DNA of 64,000 nt from contig JAQQAP010000005.1 in NCBI GenBank assembly GCA_028533045.1, forward strand, positions 62,001 to 126,000, given 5' to 3'. The translations under genes were made by a program, and so were the position numbers. Positions 27,067 to 35,804 of the stretch are shown here, in pieces; within the stretch, counting starts at the first letter, position 1, and each line of letters starts with the position of its first letter. The notes beneath the pieces are model-generated. The model was not told the origin of the DNA. It searched no databases and saw only the letters and a list, made by a program, of their open reading frames with translations. The DNA is from Spirochaetales bacterium (GTDB lineage: Bacteria > Spirochaetota > Spirochaetia > DSM-2461).

Positions 27067-28416
27067 ATGACCAAAAAGACCGGATTTATACTGATTTCTT
27101 TACTCTTTTCCTTCCTTTGGGCCGAATCGGTCCAGTTTGCCTTTCGTTTGGAAGATGAGTACCGCATGACCGAACGGGCAGATTACAGCAAGAAGGTAAA
27201 CGGGTCCTACCAGGGCTATGTAAACCGGCAAATCCGGGGTGTCTTTAAGTCGGAGGAGGAAAAACCGGGGGTCTTCCATGTGACCGGCACCTGGTTTCGA
27301 GCACAGGAAATCCGTAAAAACGGCCTTCTCAATGCCCTGCCCCTTGACCGGGTGGAAAAGGCCGAGTTCATTCAGGACAGCCTGGGACAGACCCGGGCCA
27401 TGGGGGATTTTCCCGTTCTTCGAAATTTTCCCCGTTTTCCCAGTGAGCCCGTTTCTCCCGGCGACTACTGGGAAGCTCCCATGGAAATGGTTATTTTTGA
27501 TCCTTCAAGCGATTTGACCGCCGAACTCTCTCTCTACTGCGGTTATACCTACAAAGGGACCGACGTTTATAAAGAGAGATCGGTCCATGTGATAGAAGCC
27601 CAGTATGCCGTAAGAAATCGCGGCTATGACGGGAATATCGGGCTGATTATTGACGATGTACAGGGGTCCCATAAGGTAACTCTCATGATCGACAGCGTTA
27701 CCATGAGTCCTATTCTCGCCAGGGACAGCTTCCATGAAAACTGGGTCTACCGGGGAGGGCGCCAGGAGGAGTATAAGGGCTTTAATCTGGTTTTTTATGA
27801 AGGAATTACCGGAATGAACAGGCCCGCCGTACTCGATTCCCTGGTACAGGGCTACGGAGACGGGGCCGTGTTGGCACAAAGGCCTGCGGATAAGGCCGAT
27901 TACGGGCAAGCCGATCCCTCTTCCGGTGAGAGTGGGGCTGACTCGGGAAGCGGAAATGACTCTAGGGAACGGGACTCTTCTCCCGAATCGGCTCCCCCTA
28001 CGGTTCAGGAACTGGTGGCGGAAGACCAGAGCCTCTTTGAGGAGGATGTTACCGTCTATGAAAAGGAAGAGGGAATTGCCCTCTCTCTCAACAATCTCCA
28101 CTTTGTTCCCGATCAGGCTGTCATCCTTTCCCAGGACTATCCCCTGTTGGATAAAATTGCCTCCATGTTAAAACAAGTCCCCGACCGTACCCTTCTGGTT
28201 AAAGGGCACACCGCCGATATCGGGACCATGGAATCCCAAATGGTCCTTTCCCAGGAGCGGGCGAAAGTCGTGGTCGACGAACTGGTAAAACGGGGGCTTG
28301 AAGCGGACCGCTTTGTCTACATAGGCCTGGGCGGTTCCGAGCCGATTGGAGATAACCGCGTCGAAGAGGGGCGAAAGCTTAATCGCCGTGTAGAAATTAT
28401 CATAATGGAAGATTAA
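27067..28416 (+). CDS. OmpA-family outer-membrane/peptidoglycan-binding protein
   Basis: This 449-residue protein starts at the ATG 27067, where a signal peptide begins (TGFILISLLFSFLWA). An in-frame ATG at 27010 would place charged residues first. The N-terminal domain (about 20-270) is a beta-rich unknown region. A Ser/Asp/Glu-rich linker follows (about 285-330). The C-terminal OmpA domain (about 340-447) binds peptidoglycan, with LVKGHTADIG and NRRVEIIIME as family motifs. The stop overlaps the convergent stop of the next gene by four bases (TTAA). Confidence 0.86.
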   Translation: MTKKTGFILISLLFSFLWAESVQFAFRLEDEYRMTERADYSKKVNGSYQGYVNRQIRGVFKSEEEKPGVFHVTGTWFRAQEIRKNGLLNALPLDRVEKAEFIQDSLGQTRAMGDFPVLRNFPRFPSEPVSPGDYWEAPMEMVIFDPSSDLTAELSLYCGYTYKGTDVYKERSVHVIEAQYAVRNRGYDGNIGLIIDDVQGSHKVTLMIDSVTMSPILARDSFHENWVYRGGRQEEYKGFNLVFYEGITGMNRPAVLDSLVQGYGDGAVLAQRPADKADYGQADPSSGESGADSGSGNDSRERDSSPESAPPTVQELVAEDQSLFEEDVTVYEKEEGIALSLNNLHFVPDQAVILSQDYPLLDKIASMLKQVPDRTLLVKGHTADIGTMESQMVLSQERAKVVVDELVKRGLEADRFVYIGLGGSEPIGDNRVEEGRKLNRRVEIIIMED

Positions 28417-30014
28417 TAAGCCCCCGCCCAGGTTTTTAACTCTTCATAAATCGTTCCGGAGAGCTGACTTTCTGTAAAAACATGGGCTAAGACTCCCTCT
28501 CCCAGTCGGTCTTTGAGCTGCCGAATATAGAGGCTGCGGGTTGGAACCGGTTCGCCGTGGGAGTAAAAATAGCCCCGAGGATCGGTACTATTCCATTTTC
28601 CTTCCCCGATTTGTCCCCGACAGCCGATGGCGAAATTCATGGCTCCCTTGGGTGCATCCACAATCATCTTGGTCAGATCACAGTTCCACAGAACAATCTG
28701 CGCCCCCGCCCAGCCGTGACCGGAGCCGGAATCTTCCCGGTTCTGCACGTTTAACTCTTCCGTAGAAATATTGTCAAAAAGGATACCCGTCGCCCAACGG
28801 TGGTGGGGGCCCGAATCGTTGTGTGACACACGGGAATAGCAGTCCAGAAAGACATTAGGACCGGTCACGCGGGAGCCGGTTACAAAGTCGTGCCGTCCTT
28901 CATCGCTATAACAACGCTGGAACAGGTTTCCCGTTCCCTTTTGGATGGCAAAGGAGTAGCGTCTGCCCCCCGTTATTTTGGCTTTTCCGTCAAGGTAGGC
29001 GCAGTCCTGAATCGTATTAAAGGCGGACTCTTTGGAGATATTTACCGTGCTGTAGCCAAAATAGCGGGCGGTTACATTTTTTACCCAGCAATTCCGGGCT
29101 CCCATCATCTCTATGGCCGCCCAGCCATGGTCCTCATCCTCACTGCTCCGGTAGAAAGATTCAAAACGAAGGGATTCGACGCCGGTATTCTGAACCGGGG
29201 CGTTTATCCTGGTTTTGTAAACATAGCCTCCGCCGTATTCACTGCGTATGGTGTCCACCAAAGGAATATCAAAGCTTATGGTATCTCCTTCAACGGCGGT
29301 AACCGTTCTTTCATAGCTTAGGTTATAGCTTGCTCCCTCCCAGCCCCATTGGGTCATCTCCAGATCATCGGTCCAGAATTTGTTGGGTGTTCGGACAATG
29401 GCAATGGTATCTCCCGGGGCATAGCCCTCGGCGGAAGCCAGTGTTACCTCCCGGCTGCCCGTTCCGTTAAAGGGGGATGTTATGGATGAACGAGTTCGGG
29501 GGATTTCGGACAGGCTGTAGGAGGAGCTTCCCAGAATCAGGCAGCTGTTTTTGACTTTTTGGGCATCGTAGAGAATCGTGCCCTCTTCTCCCTGGCCTTC
29601 TCCCCTGAGTATTACCCCGTCCTTGTTCAAATAGAGGGTCCGTTCCAGAGTATATTCCCCCTTTGTAAGAAGAACAGCCCCGCGAATACCCTCTTCGTTA
29701 GGCTCCATGGCACCTACCTTATCCAGAGCCTTTTGAATCTGTACCGAATTATCTCCTGCCACGGGGCTTAGGGTTATGACGACTTCCGCTTTGGGGAGGG
29801 CCACTCCACCTCCCTTGTAACCGGCGTAGGAAAAATCGGGCAGGATATTCTCCTTTTCCGCTTCTCCCTGATTGGCATAGAGGTGATAAATCAGTTTACC
29901 CTCCCGGAGTTCTACAAGGGGGACTTCGGTCGTTTCCGTTAGGTTCTCTCCCGGGGAAACACAGGCTCCCAGTAGAAAGGCGGGTAGTAAAATCGGTACA
30001 AACTTTTTAAACAT
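28413..30014 (-). CDS. Lipoprotein with pectin-lyase-like beta-helix
   Basis: This 533-residue protein starts at 30014, after AAAGGAG, with a lipoprotein signal ending LLGAC. The region 90-450 has right-handed beta-helix character, with repeated short strands such as AIEMMGARNCWVKNVTARYF, AFNTIQDCAYLDG and PNVFLDCYSRVSHND. It resembles pectate-lyase-fold proteins of polysaccharide metabolism, but I cannot assign a family or substrate. A start at 30071 would put a non-signal stretch first. Confidence 0.7.
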   Translation of the reverse strand: MFKKFVPILLPAFLLGACVSPGENLTETTEVPLVELREGKLIYHLYANQGEAEKENILPDFSYAGYKGGGVALPKAEVVITLSPVAGDNSVQIQKALDKVGAMEPNEEGIRGAVLLTKGEYTLERTLYLNKDGVILRGEGQGEEGTILYDAQKVKNSCLILGSSSYSLSEIPRTRSSITSPFNGTGSREVTLASAEGYAPGDTIAIVRTPNKFWTDDLEMTQWGWEGASYNLSYERTVTAVEGDTISFDIPLVDTIRSEYGGGYVYKTRINAPVQNTGVESLRFESFYRSSEDEDHGWAAIEMMGARNCWVKNVTARYFGYSTVNISKESAFNTIQDCAYLDGKAKITGGRRYSFAIQKGTGNLFQRCYSDEGRHDFVTGSRVTGPNVFLDCYSRVSHNDSGPHHRWATGILFDNISTEELNVQNREDSGSGHGWAGAQIVLWNCDLTKMIVDAPKGAMNFAIGCRGQIGEGKWNSTDPRGYFYSHGEPVPTRSLYIRQLKDRLGEGVLAHVFTESQLSGTIYEELKTWAGAY

Positions 30015-30102
30015 AGTTAAGGCTCCTTTGGCAAAACACAACATATTGTAAGGGGAGAATAGGGAGGACACAAGGAAAAATCTATCTGGGCAAGCCCGAT
30101 TC

Positions 30103-30131
30103 TTGACAGAGTGGCCGCCCCCTTTTACACT
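30103..30131 (+). promoter_or_regulatory. Promoter of rlmN, near-leaderless
   Basis: TTGACA (30103-30108), a 17-base spacer and TACACT (30126-30131) end ten bases before the ATG at 30142. No ribosome-binding site is present, so the transcript should begin only a few bases before the start codon. Confidence 0.65.
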
Positions 30132-30141
30132 CGGTCTTGAA

Positions 30142-31179
30142 ATGGATATTCTGAATTATCGATCTACCGAACTCACAACCTTAATGGCCGAACGATACGG
30201 CAAGGGACAATGGCACGGAGAAGGACTTTTTTCCCACCTTTATAAAGAGGGAAGCTTAAAAGGTTTGGAGAGGCATGAGACGTTTTTGGCCAATGCCGAT
30301 TTGGCGGGGCGGATACAGGATGACTGGGCCTTTGAGCTTCCCCAACTGGTCCGGGAGCAGAAGGAAGGGGATACTATCAAAGCTCTGCTGAATTACCCTT
30401 CCGGCGGCTCCAGTGAGTCTGTTTTTATTCCCATGCACGGCCATAATACGCTCTGTCTCTCTTCCCAGGTGGGATGTGCCCGGGGCTGTACCTTCTGCCG
30501 GACCGCAAAAATGGGGCTTGTGCGGAATCTTAAGGCCGGTGAAATTGTGGCCCAGGTAATGCACCATCGTTTTCGGGAAGGCCGGGAAATTCGCAACATT
30601 GTTTTTATGGGGATGGGGGAGCCCTTTGATAATCTGGATGAAGTGATTCGGGCGGTGGATATCCTTTCCCACCCCCACGGTCTGGCCCTTCTCAAAAGAC
30701 ATATTTCTCTCTCTACCTGCGGGCAGGGGGAAGGTTTGGAGCAGTTTGGTAAGCTGATTCGGGAGAGGCCGGAGGAGGCCTATCAGACTCTTCGGATCGC
30801 CGTGAGTCTTAATGCGGCGGATAACGAAAAGCGGAGTAAGATGATGCCGGTGAATAGGCTCTGGCCTCTGGAACAGTTAAAGCTCTGTTTGCAAAAGCTG
30901 CCCCAGAGCAAGAGAAAAGACGGGCTTTACTTTGAATATGTCCTTATCAAAGGGGTAAACGACTCCCGGGAAGATGCGGACAATTTTCTCCGCTTTATGG
31001 ACGGTCTGGTCTGTAAGGTGAATCTTATTCCTCTTCATGGGGGCGAAAATACTCCTGCCCGGGACGATATGGACCGTTTTCACCGTTGGATAAGGGAAGG
31101 GGGACGGGAGTGCCGAACCCGGAAGAGCAAGGGGAAGGATATTCTGGCCGCTTGCGGACAGTTGGCCGTGGAAACCTAA
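30142..31179 (+). CDS. rlmN: 23S rRNA/tRNA adenine-2 methyltransferase RlmN-like
   Basis: This 345-residue radical-SAM enzyme methylates A2503 of 23S rRNA (and some tRNAs). The cluster motif is C112-x3-C116-x2-C119 (CARGCTFC). The two catalytic cysteines of the RlmN/Cfr family are present as C105 in LCLSS and C338 in AACGQL. GMGEP and the SLNA motif are also intact. The start at 30142 is preferred because a strong promoter overlaps the upstream TTG at 30103. RlmN is preferred over Cfr by length and by the likely housekeeping setting. Confidence 0.9.
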   Translation: MDILNYRSTELTTLMAERYGKGQWHGEGLFSHLYKEGSLKGLERHETFLANADLAGRIQDDWAFELPQLVREQKEGDTIKALLNYPSGGSSESVFIPMHGHNTLCLSSQVGCARGCTFCRTAKMGLVRNLKAGEIVAQVMHHRFREGREIRNIVFMGMGEPFDNLDEVIRAVDILSHPHGLALLKRHISLSTCGQGEGLEQFGKLIRERPEEAYQTLRIAVSLNAADNEKRSKMMPVNRLWPLEQLKLCLQKLPQSKRKDGLYFEYVLIKGVNDSREDADNFLRFMDGLVCKVNLIPLHGGENTPARDDMDRFHRWIREGGRECRTRKSKGKDILAACGQLAVET

Positions 31180-32303
31180 GCTCGATAACCGGCTGTTAAG
31201 GCTACTTTCTGGGCCGAATCGTCGTAGTTTTCCAGAGCGGCCCGGCGGATTTTTTCTTCACAAGTGAGAAAGGCGCCCCGCACAAGGGGGTCAAAGAGGT
31301 TTTCTCCCTTCTCTCTAATAAAGTCTACCGCCTCTGTGTGAGTTATGGAGTTTTTATAGCTTTTGGAGGTAATCAGGTTATCGTAAACATCGGCAATAGC
31401 CATAAGCCGGGAGGGAAGGGGAATCTCTTCACCCATCAGGCCTTCGGGGTAGCCCGAACCGTCCCATCTTTCATGGTGGGAGTAGGCAATTTCCCGGGCG
31501 TAGCTAAGGTAGGAGGTGGTGCCCATCTCCTCTTCCGCCGCCAGGAGCGCGTCCCGGCCCAGGGTCGTATGGTTTTTAAGGAGATTGAATTCATCGGAAG
31601 TCAGTTCCTCCTTCTTTTGCAGAATGCTGTCGGGAATCCCCACTTTTCCAATATCGTGGAGCATGGCCGATTTGGCAATCATATTGATTTTTCCCGGGTA
31701 TCGTTCCGGGTCAAGTTCGGGAAAGTGGCCGTCCCTCACAAGCTGAATGGAGAGAATCTTGATGTAGTCGGAGATACGGGTAATGTGGAGCCCTCCGTCG
31801 TTGTCCCGTTTTTCCGCCAGGGTGGCCATACACTCAATGGTGATATCCTGAACCAGGTTCGTCTCGAGTGTCCGGGCCTGTACCAGTTTTTCCAGTTCCC
31901 GAGTCTGGTTCTGTAAATCCTTTCGGGCTTTTTGGAGTTCCAGCTGCTGAAGAATACGCACGCGGGTCAGGCCCGGATGAAGGGGTTTGACAATGTAGTC
32001 GTCCGCTCCCAGCTTCAGACCGAGTGACTCGTTTTGCGAATCTCCCAGGGAGGTAATGAAAATGACCGGTGTTTTGACGGTGCGGGGCGATTTACGTATG
32101 CGCTGACAAAGGGTAAAGCCGTCTATGTGGGGCATTTGGACATCGAGAAGAAAAAGGTTCGGTACCGGGTCTTCTTCTATTCTTTCAAGGCCTTCCCGGC
32201 TGTCGGTGAAGCCTTCAATGAGATAATCCTCTCCCAAATATCCTTTTATGAGATCGATTGATGTTTTCGAGTCGTCAACTATGACGATCCTCGGCTTGTC
32301 CAT
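31176..32303 (-). CDS. Response regulator with HD-GYP phosphodiesterase output
   Basis: This 375-residue protein has a receiver (1-120; Asp in FLLDVQMPHIDG, Lys in YIVKPLHPG), a short coiled coil (about 120-150) and an HD-GYP domain (about 150-345). The HD motif is AMLHDIGKVGIPD and the GYP motif is HHERWDGSGYPEGL, both intact, so cyclic-di-GMP hydrolysis is expected. It is the last gene of a five-gene minus-strand operon and begins nine bases after the pyridoxal kinase stop. The stop overlaps that of rlmN by four bases (CTAA). Confidence 0.92.
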   Translation of the reverse strand: MDKPRIVIVDDSKTSIDLIKGYLGEDYLIEGFTDSREGLERIEEDPVPNLFLLDVQMPHIDGFTLCQRIRKSPRTVKTPVIFITSLGDSQNESLGLKLGADDYIVKPLHPGLTRVRILQQLELQKARKDLQNQTRELEKLVQARTLETNLVQDITIECMATLAEKRDNDGGLHITRISDYIKILSIQLVRDGHFPELDPERYPGKINMIAKSAMLHDIGKVGIPDSILQKKEELTSDEFNLLKNHTTLGRDALLAAEEEMGTTSYLSYAREIAYSHHERWDGSGYPEGLMGEEIPLPSRLMAIADVYDNLITSKSYKNSITHTEAVDFIREKGENLFDPLVRGAFLTCEEKIRRAALENYDDSAQKVALTAGYRA

Positions 32304-32312
32304 GAACAGTTA

Positions 32313-33146
32313 TTAAAGGTATTTCTCCAATAAAACACCTTCCCTCCTGGGTAAATTATAAGAGGAAGTTTTTTTAATAACAAGTTGAATTTTACTTTCC
32401 GCTCCTTTTACGGATTTTTTAAAGGATTTTCCCTTTAGCAGGGCGGCGGTAAGAAGGGATGTGAAGATATCTCCCGTTCCCGGATAGGAACGGTCCACCC
32501 TTTTGACCGATGAAGTAAAGTACTGATCTTTTTCGCTATCCCAGGCGGCCAGAGATACTCGCTTATGCTTTTGTTCTTTCAGGGGAACGCTGGTTATTAC
32601 GACCCGGGAAGGTCCCAGTTCTCCCAGACGGCGGCACCAATCGTGCAACTCTTCCGCTTCAAGGGCGGGGGCGTACTCTTCATTCAGAAGGAAGGCCGCT
32701 TCGGTGTAGTTGGGAGTAATCAAGTCCGCCCGGGAACAGAGATTTTTCATGGCTTCCACCATCTGTCCCGAGTAGGGGCCGTAGAATGCACCGTTGTCTC
32801 CCATGACAGGATCCACAACGACCAGCTGTCCGGGAGCCTGGAAGCGCTCCACGAATCGGCTCACCAAATCGGCTTGCCCGGAAGAGCCCAGAAAGCCCGA
32901 ATAGATGGCGTCAAAGCTGACTTCCTCCCGGCTCCACTTCTCCATTATGGCTTCCATACTATCGGTCAGATCCCGGAAGTAGTAGTCCGAATAACCGTCG
33001 GTCTGGGAGGAGAGAAGGGCCGTGGGGAGGGGGCAGACCTGAATCCCCCGGCGGGTAAGGACCGGTATGACGGCGGTGAGGGAGCAGCGGCCGATGCCGG
33101 AGAGGTCGTGAATGGCGGCAACTTTGGGGACCGGGGATTTAGCCAT
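32313..33146 (-). CDS. Pyridoxal/pyridoxamine kinase, PfkB-like
   Basis: This 277-residue protein of the PdxY/PdxK group phosphorylates the B6 vitamers. The N-terminus AAIHDLSGIGRCSLTAVIPVL is diagnostic, followed by VVVDPVMGDNGAFY, ITPNYTEAAFLL and the catalytic-loop equivalent YPGTGDIFTSLL with its conserved Asp. It overlaps the start-side neighbour ppaC by eight bases, so translation is likely coupled. Whether PdxY or PdxK applies cannot be settled by eye. Confidence 0.85.
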   Translation of the reverse strand: MAKSPVPKVAAIHDLSGIGRCSLTAVIPVLTRRGIQVCPLPTALLSSQTDGYSDYYFRDLTDSMEAIMEKWSREEVSFDAIYSGFLGSSGQADLVSRFVERFQAPGQLVVVDPVMGDNGAFYGPYSGQMVEAMKNLCSRADLITPNYTEAAFLLNEEYAPALEAEELHDWCRRLGELGPSRVVITSVPLKEQKHKRVSLAAWDSEKDQYFTSSVKRVDRSYPGTGDIFTSLLTAALLKGKSFKKSVKGAESKIQLVIKKTSSYNLPRREGVLLEKYL

Positions 33147-34785
33147 TGTCCTTTAATTCCTCAAGGACGCGGAGAATCTCCGGCAGGAGCTGTTTTTTAC
33201 GGGAAAGAATGCCCGGGAGGTTGTAGAGGTTCTCCTCCCGTTTTTCGTAGAGAAGGTTTTCTTCTCCCCGGGGGAAGGCGCTCGTTAAGAGGAGGCTGTT
33301 GCCGTTGGTCACGTTTGTGATGAGGAGCATGAGCCAGTCCTTGTTCTTTGCTTTTTTGCTTTTTTCCAGGCAGGAGAGAAGGTCCTCTTTTACATCGCTC
33401 ACTTCGTCCAGATTCAGGACTTCCAACTGGCCTATGCCAATGGAGAAGCCCTGTTCGGTGTACTCCTTGTAGTCGGTGAAGATGAGGTCCTCCGGCTTCT
33501 GTTTCTTAAGGGTGAGTCCCTGGGAAAACATCTGTTCGCCGTAAACTTTGTAGTCCACTCCGGCCCTTTCGCAGAGCTTTTCTACGGTGCGGCGGTCCGT
33601 CTCGGTGGTGGTGGGCGATTTAAGAATGACCGTGTCGGAAAGAATGCCCGAAAGAAGGAGGAGGGCGGTGGTTTTGTCCGGTTCCACTCCATTCATTATA
33701 AACTGCTCGAACACGATGGTGCAGGTGCTTCCCACCGGGCGGGAGTTACAGAAAATGGGATGACGGGTTTTGATGGTTCCCAGACGGTGATGATCGTGAA
33801 TTTCCAGAATGTCCGCCTGGTCCGCTCCGTTGACCGATTGGCTTAGTTCGTTGTGGTCCACCAGAATCAGGCGGCGCCGGGGTCGTTCGATAAAGCATCG
33901 CCGGGTGACGACTCCTTCGAAGTTGTCCCCCGTAAACACGGGAAGACCGCGCAGGCTCGACTTGAGTAGTTCGTCCCGGGCCCGGTCGAAGCTGGCAGAG
34001 CTTTCCAGGCGGGGGGGATCGGTGTCTATGATGTTTTTGAGGGGGGCCGAGAGACGGAGGAGGCGGATGGTTTCGGCCGTGTCGGTCTGGGAAATGTAGA
34101 TGGTCCCTTCGTAGTTTGCCAGGTCTACCGGAACTGTTTGTTCTTCGTGCATTCCGGTTATGACGATGGCCGGGAATTGGTGGTCCACGGCGTACTGGAG
34201 CAGGTCCTCCCGCAGTCCCATTACGAGAAGCGGCTTGTCCTGTCCCAGTTCTTTAATTCGTTCTACACTTACGTCGAAGGGCATAACCCCGGTCATGAGC
34301 ATGGCGTTGAATTCCCGGGACTTGCCCCGGCGGTAAAAATAGCCGGGAAGAACACGGGAGAAGTTGTCTATAAGAAAATTGTATCGGGGGCGGCCCTCAC
34401 CGTTGTCGGCCAGCAGGAAGCCGGTGACTTCATTTATGGTAAGGATGCCCGCAAAATCGTTTCCGTTTTTAAAGACCGGGATTAAACTGATTGTCTTTTC
34501 GTCCAGCTCTTTAATGGCGGTGAGGATAGGATCGTTCTCTTCCAGGGTGATGATGTTGCGCTTGGCTACATCCTGCACCTGGGGGGCGATATCCTTCACC
34601 AGCCGGGGGGGCTCCACATTCAGATTTTCCAATACCGCTTTGGTTTGCTTGTTGAGGTTGCCGCAGCGGATGGGAACGTAGTTGTGGGACGGATCGATTT
34701 TATTTTTTAGGACTCCATAGCACCAGGCGGCGCAAATGGAGTCCATATCCGGGTTTTTATGACCCGTGATATAAATTTTATCCAT
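33139..34785 (-). CDS. ppaC: Manganese-dependent inorganic pyrophosphatase with CBS and DRTGG inserts
   Basis: This 548-residue family II pyrophosphatase has regulatory domains. The DHH-type metal motifs are ITGHKNPDMDSI at the N-terminus, LILVDHNE and EIHDHHRLG. Between the first and second motifs are two CBS-like segments (about 65-125 and 250-305) and a DRTGG-like segment (about 130-240), giving the CBS-PPase layout that is inhibited or activated by adenine nucleotides. The C-terminal DHHA2 domain is complete. It lies five bases downstream of adk, a sensible pairing for nucleotide and pyrophosphate balance. Confidence 0.9.
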   Translation of the reverse strand: MDKIYITGHKNPDMDSICAAWCYGVLKNKIDPSHNYVPIRCGNLNKQTKAVLENLNVEPPRLVKDIAPQVQDVAKRNIITLEENDPILTAIKELDEKTISLIPVFKNGNDFAGILTINEVTGFLLADNGEGRPRYNFLIDNFSRVLPGYFYRRGKSREFNAMLMTGVMPFDVSVERIKELGQDKPLLVMGLREDLLQYAVDHQFPAIVITGMHEEQTVPVDLANYEGTIYISQTDTAETIRLLRLSAPLKNIIDTDPPRLESSASFDRARDELLKSSLRGLPVFTGDNFEGVVTRRCFIERPRRRLILVDHNELSQSVNGADQADILEIHDHHRLGTIKTRHPIFCNSRPVGSTCTIVFEQFIMNGVEPDKTTALLLLSGILSDTVILKSPTTTETDRRTVEKLCERAGVDYKVYGEQMFSQGLTLKKQKPEDLIFTDYKEYTEQGFSIGIGQLEVLNLDEVSDVKEDLLSCLEKSKKAKNKDWLMLLITNVTNGNSLLLTSAFPRGEENLLYEKREENLYNLPGILSRKKQLLPEILRVLEELKDNG

Positions 34786-34790
34786 GGATT

Positions 34791-35417
34791 TTAGCTAATG
34801 ACTTTCTTGAAATTGGCAAAGACATCGTCCGGATTCTGGCCCGCATCGATATCTCTAATCAAGCCCTTTTCTCTGTAGTAGCTAATGAGGGGCTCGGTGG
34901 AATCGGCATAAACATTCAGACGATTTTTAATAGAGTCTATCTGGTCGTCATCGCGGGTGTAGAGTTCTCCGCCGCACTTGTCGCAGATACCCTCTTTTTT
35001 GGGGGGAATAAATTCCACATGATAACCGGTGCCACACTCCTTGCAGAGACGTCGGCCCGAGAGGCGACGAACCACTTCTTCTTCGCTGACGGTAAAGTTA
35101 ATGACACCGTCCACAGCGCTGAATTCGGCCAAAGCGTCGGCCTGACCGGAGGTACGGGGAAAACCGTCGAGAATATAGCCGGTTTTCGTATCGTCTTCGC
35201 TCAGTCTTTCTTTTACGAGGGCTACGGTAAGATCGTCGGGAACCAGGTCGCCCCGATCGATGATGGCCTTAACTTTAACACCCAGTTCGGTCTGGTTTTT
35301 GATGGCCGCCCGGAAAATATCACCTGTGGAAATGTGGGGAATATTCAGTTCTTCCTTCATTCTGGCAGCCATTGTTCCCTTTCCCGCTCCGGGAGGGCCT
35401 AAGAGTATCATTTTCAT
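34791..35417 (-). CDS. adk: Adenylate kinase, zinc-containing LID form
   Basis: This 208-residue enzyme converts AMP and ATP to two ADP. The P-loop is GPPGAGKGT, the AMP site has ISTGDIFRAA, and GFPRTSGQAD is intact. The LID carries four cysteines (CKECGTGYH then CDKCGG), so it is the zinc-stabilised form. It overlaps the upstream zinc-ribbon gene by four bases (ATGA), showing translational coupling. Confidence 0.96.
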   Translation of the reverse strand: MKMILLGPPGAGKGTMAARMKEELNIPHISTGDIFRAAIKNQTELGVKVKAIIDRGDLVPDDLTVALVKERLSEDDTKTGYILDGFPRTSGQADALAEFSAVDGVINFTVSEEEVVRRLSGRRLCKECGTGYHVEFIPPKKEGICDKCGGELYTRDDDQIDSIKNRLNVYADSTEPLISYYREKGLIRDIDAGQNPDDVFANFKKVIS

Positions 35418-35641
35418 AGTGTCACCTCTATTTTTTCATCACCCTGCTCAATCTTCCGGCACTCATCGGAACACCACTTCCCCATTTTCCCGGCCGTTAC
35501 TTTTCTAAAGTATTTACGGCAGACGGGGCATTGGGTAAATTCGGCCATACATTGGTCGGAACAGAAGTGTTCGTTCTGGGCGTCCTGTGCGGGAAAATGT
35601 TTCCCGCAAGTGTAGCAGCGGATATATTTTATATTATTCAC
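35414..35641 (-). CDS. Small double zinc-ribbon protein
   Basis: This 75-residue protein has two similar Cys-rich modules: CYTCGKHF...FCSDQCMAEF and CPVCRKYF...WCSDECRK. Each looks like a treble-clef or ribbon zinc site. It has a GTG start six bases after a TAAAAT box, with TTGACC 17 bases further up, so this operon's first gene appears leaderless. The partner or nucleic-acid target is unknown. It is translationally coupled to adk. Confidence 0.75.
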   Translation of the reverse strand: MNNIKYIRCYTCGKHFPAQDAQNEHFCSDQCMAEFTQCPVCRKYFRKVTAGKMGKWCSDECRKIEQGDEKIEVTL

Positions 35642-35647
35642 CCAATG

Positions 35648-35676
35648 ATTTTAAATCAAATGGGGGCATGGGTCAA
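35648..35676 (-). promoter_or_regulatory. Promoter of the zinc-ribbon/adk/ppaC operon, leaderless type
   Basis: TTGACC (35676-35671), a 17-base spacer and TAAAAT (35653-35648) end six bases before the GTG at 35641. Confidence 0.6.
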
Positions 35677-35713
35677 TGGAAAGGTTAGAAAATGGTTAGG
35701 GGAGAGGATGGGA

Positions 35714-35767
35714 TTGCACTACATGTGCAAAAAAAACTTGTGCTATAAAAGAAACCGTTGTACCATT
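35714..35767 (+). promoter_or_regulatory. Operator-like palindrome and promoter of the first PL6 gene
   Basis: TTGCAC-TACAT-GTGCAA (35714-35730) is a perfect 6-bp inverted repeat. TTGTGC, 17 bases and TACCAT (35738-35766) form a candidate promoter just downstream. A regulator bound to the palindrome could control the gene at 35805. Confidence 0.4.
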
Positions 35768-35804
35768 ATAGAAATTTTTTAAAAAATATTTTGAGGAAGT
35801 ATTT

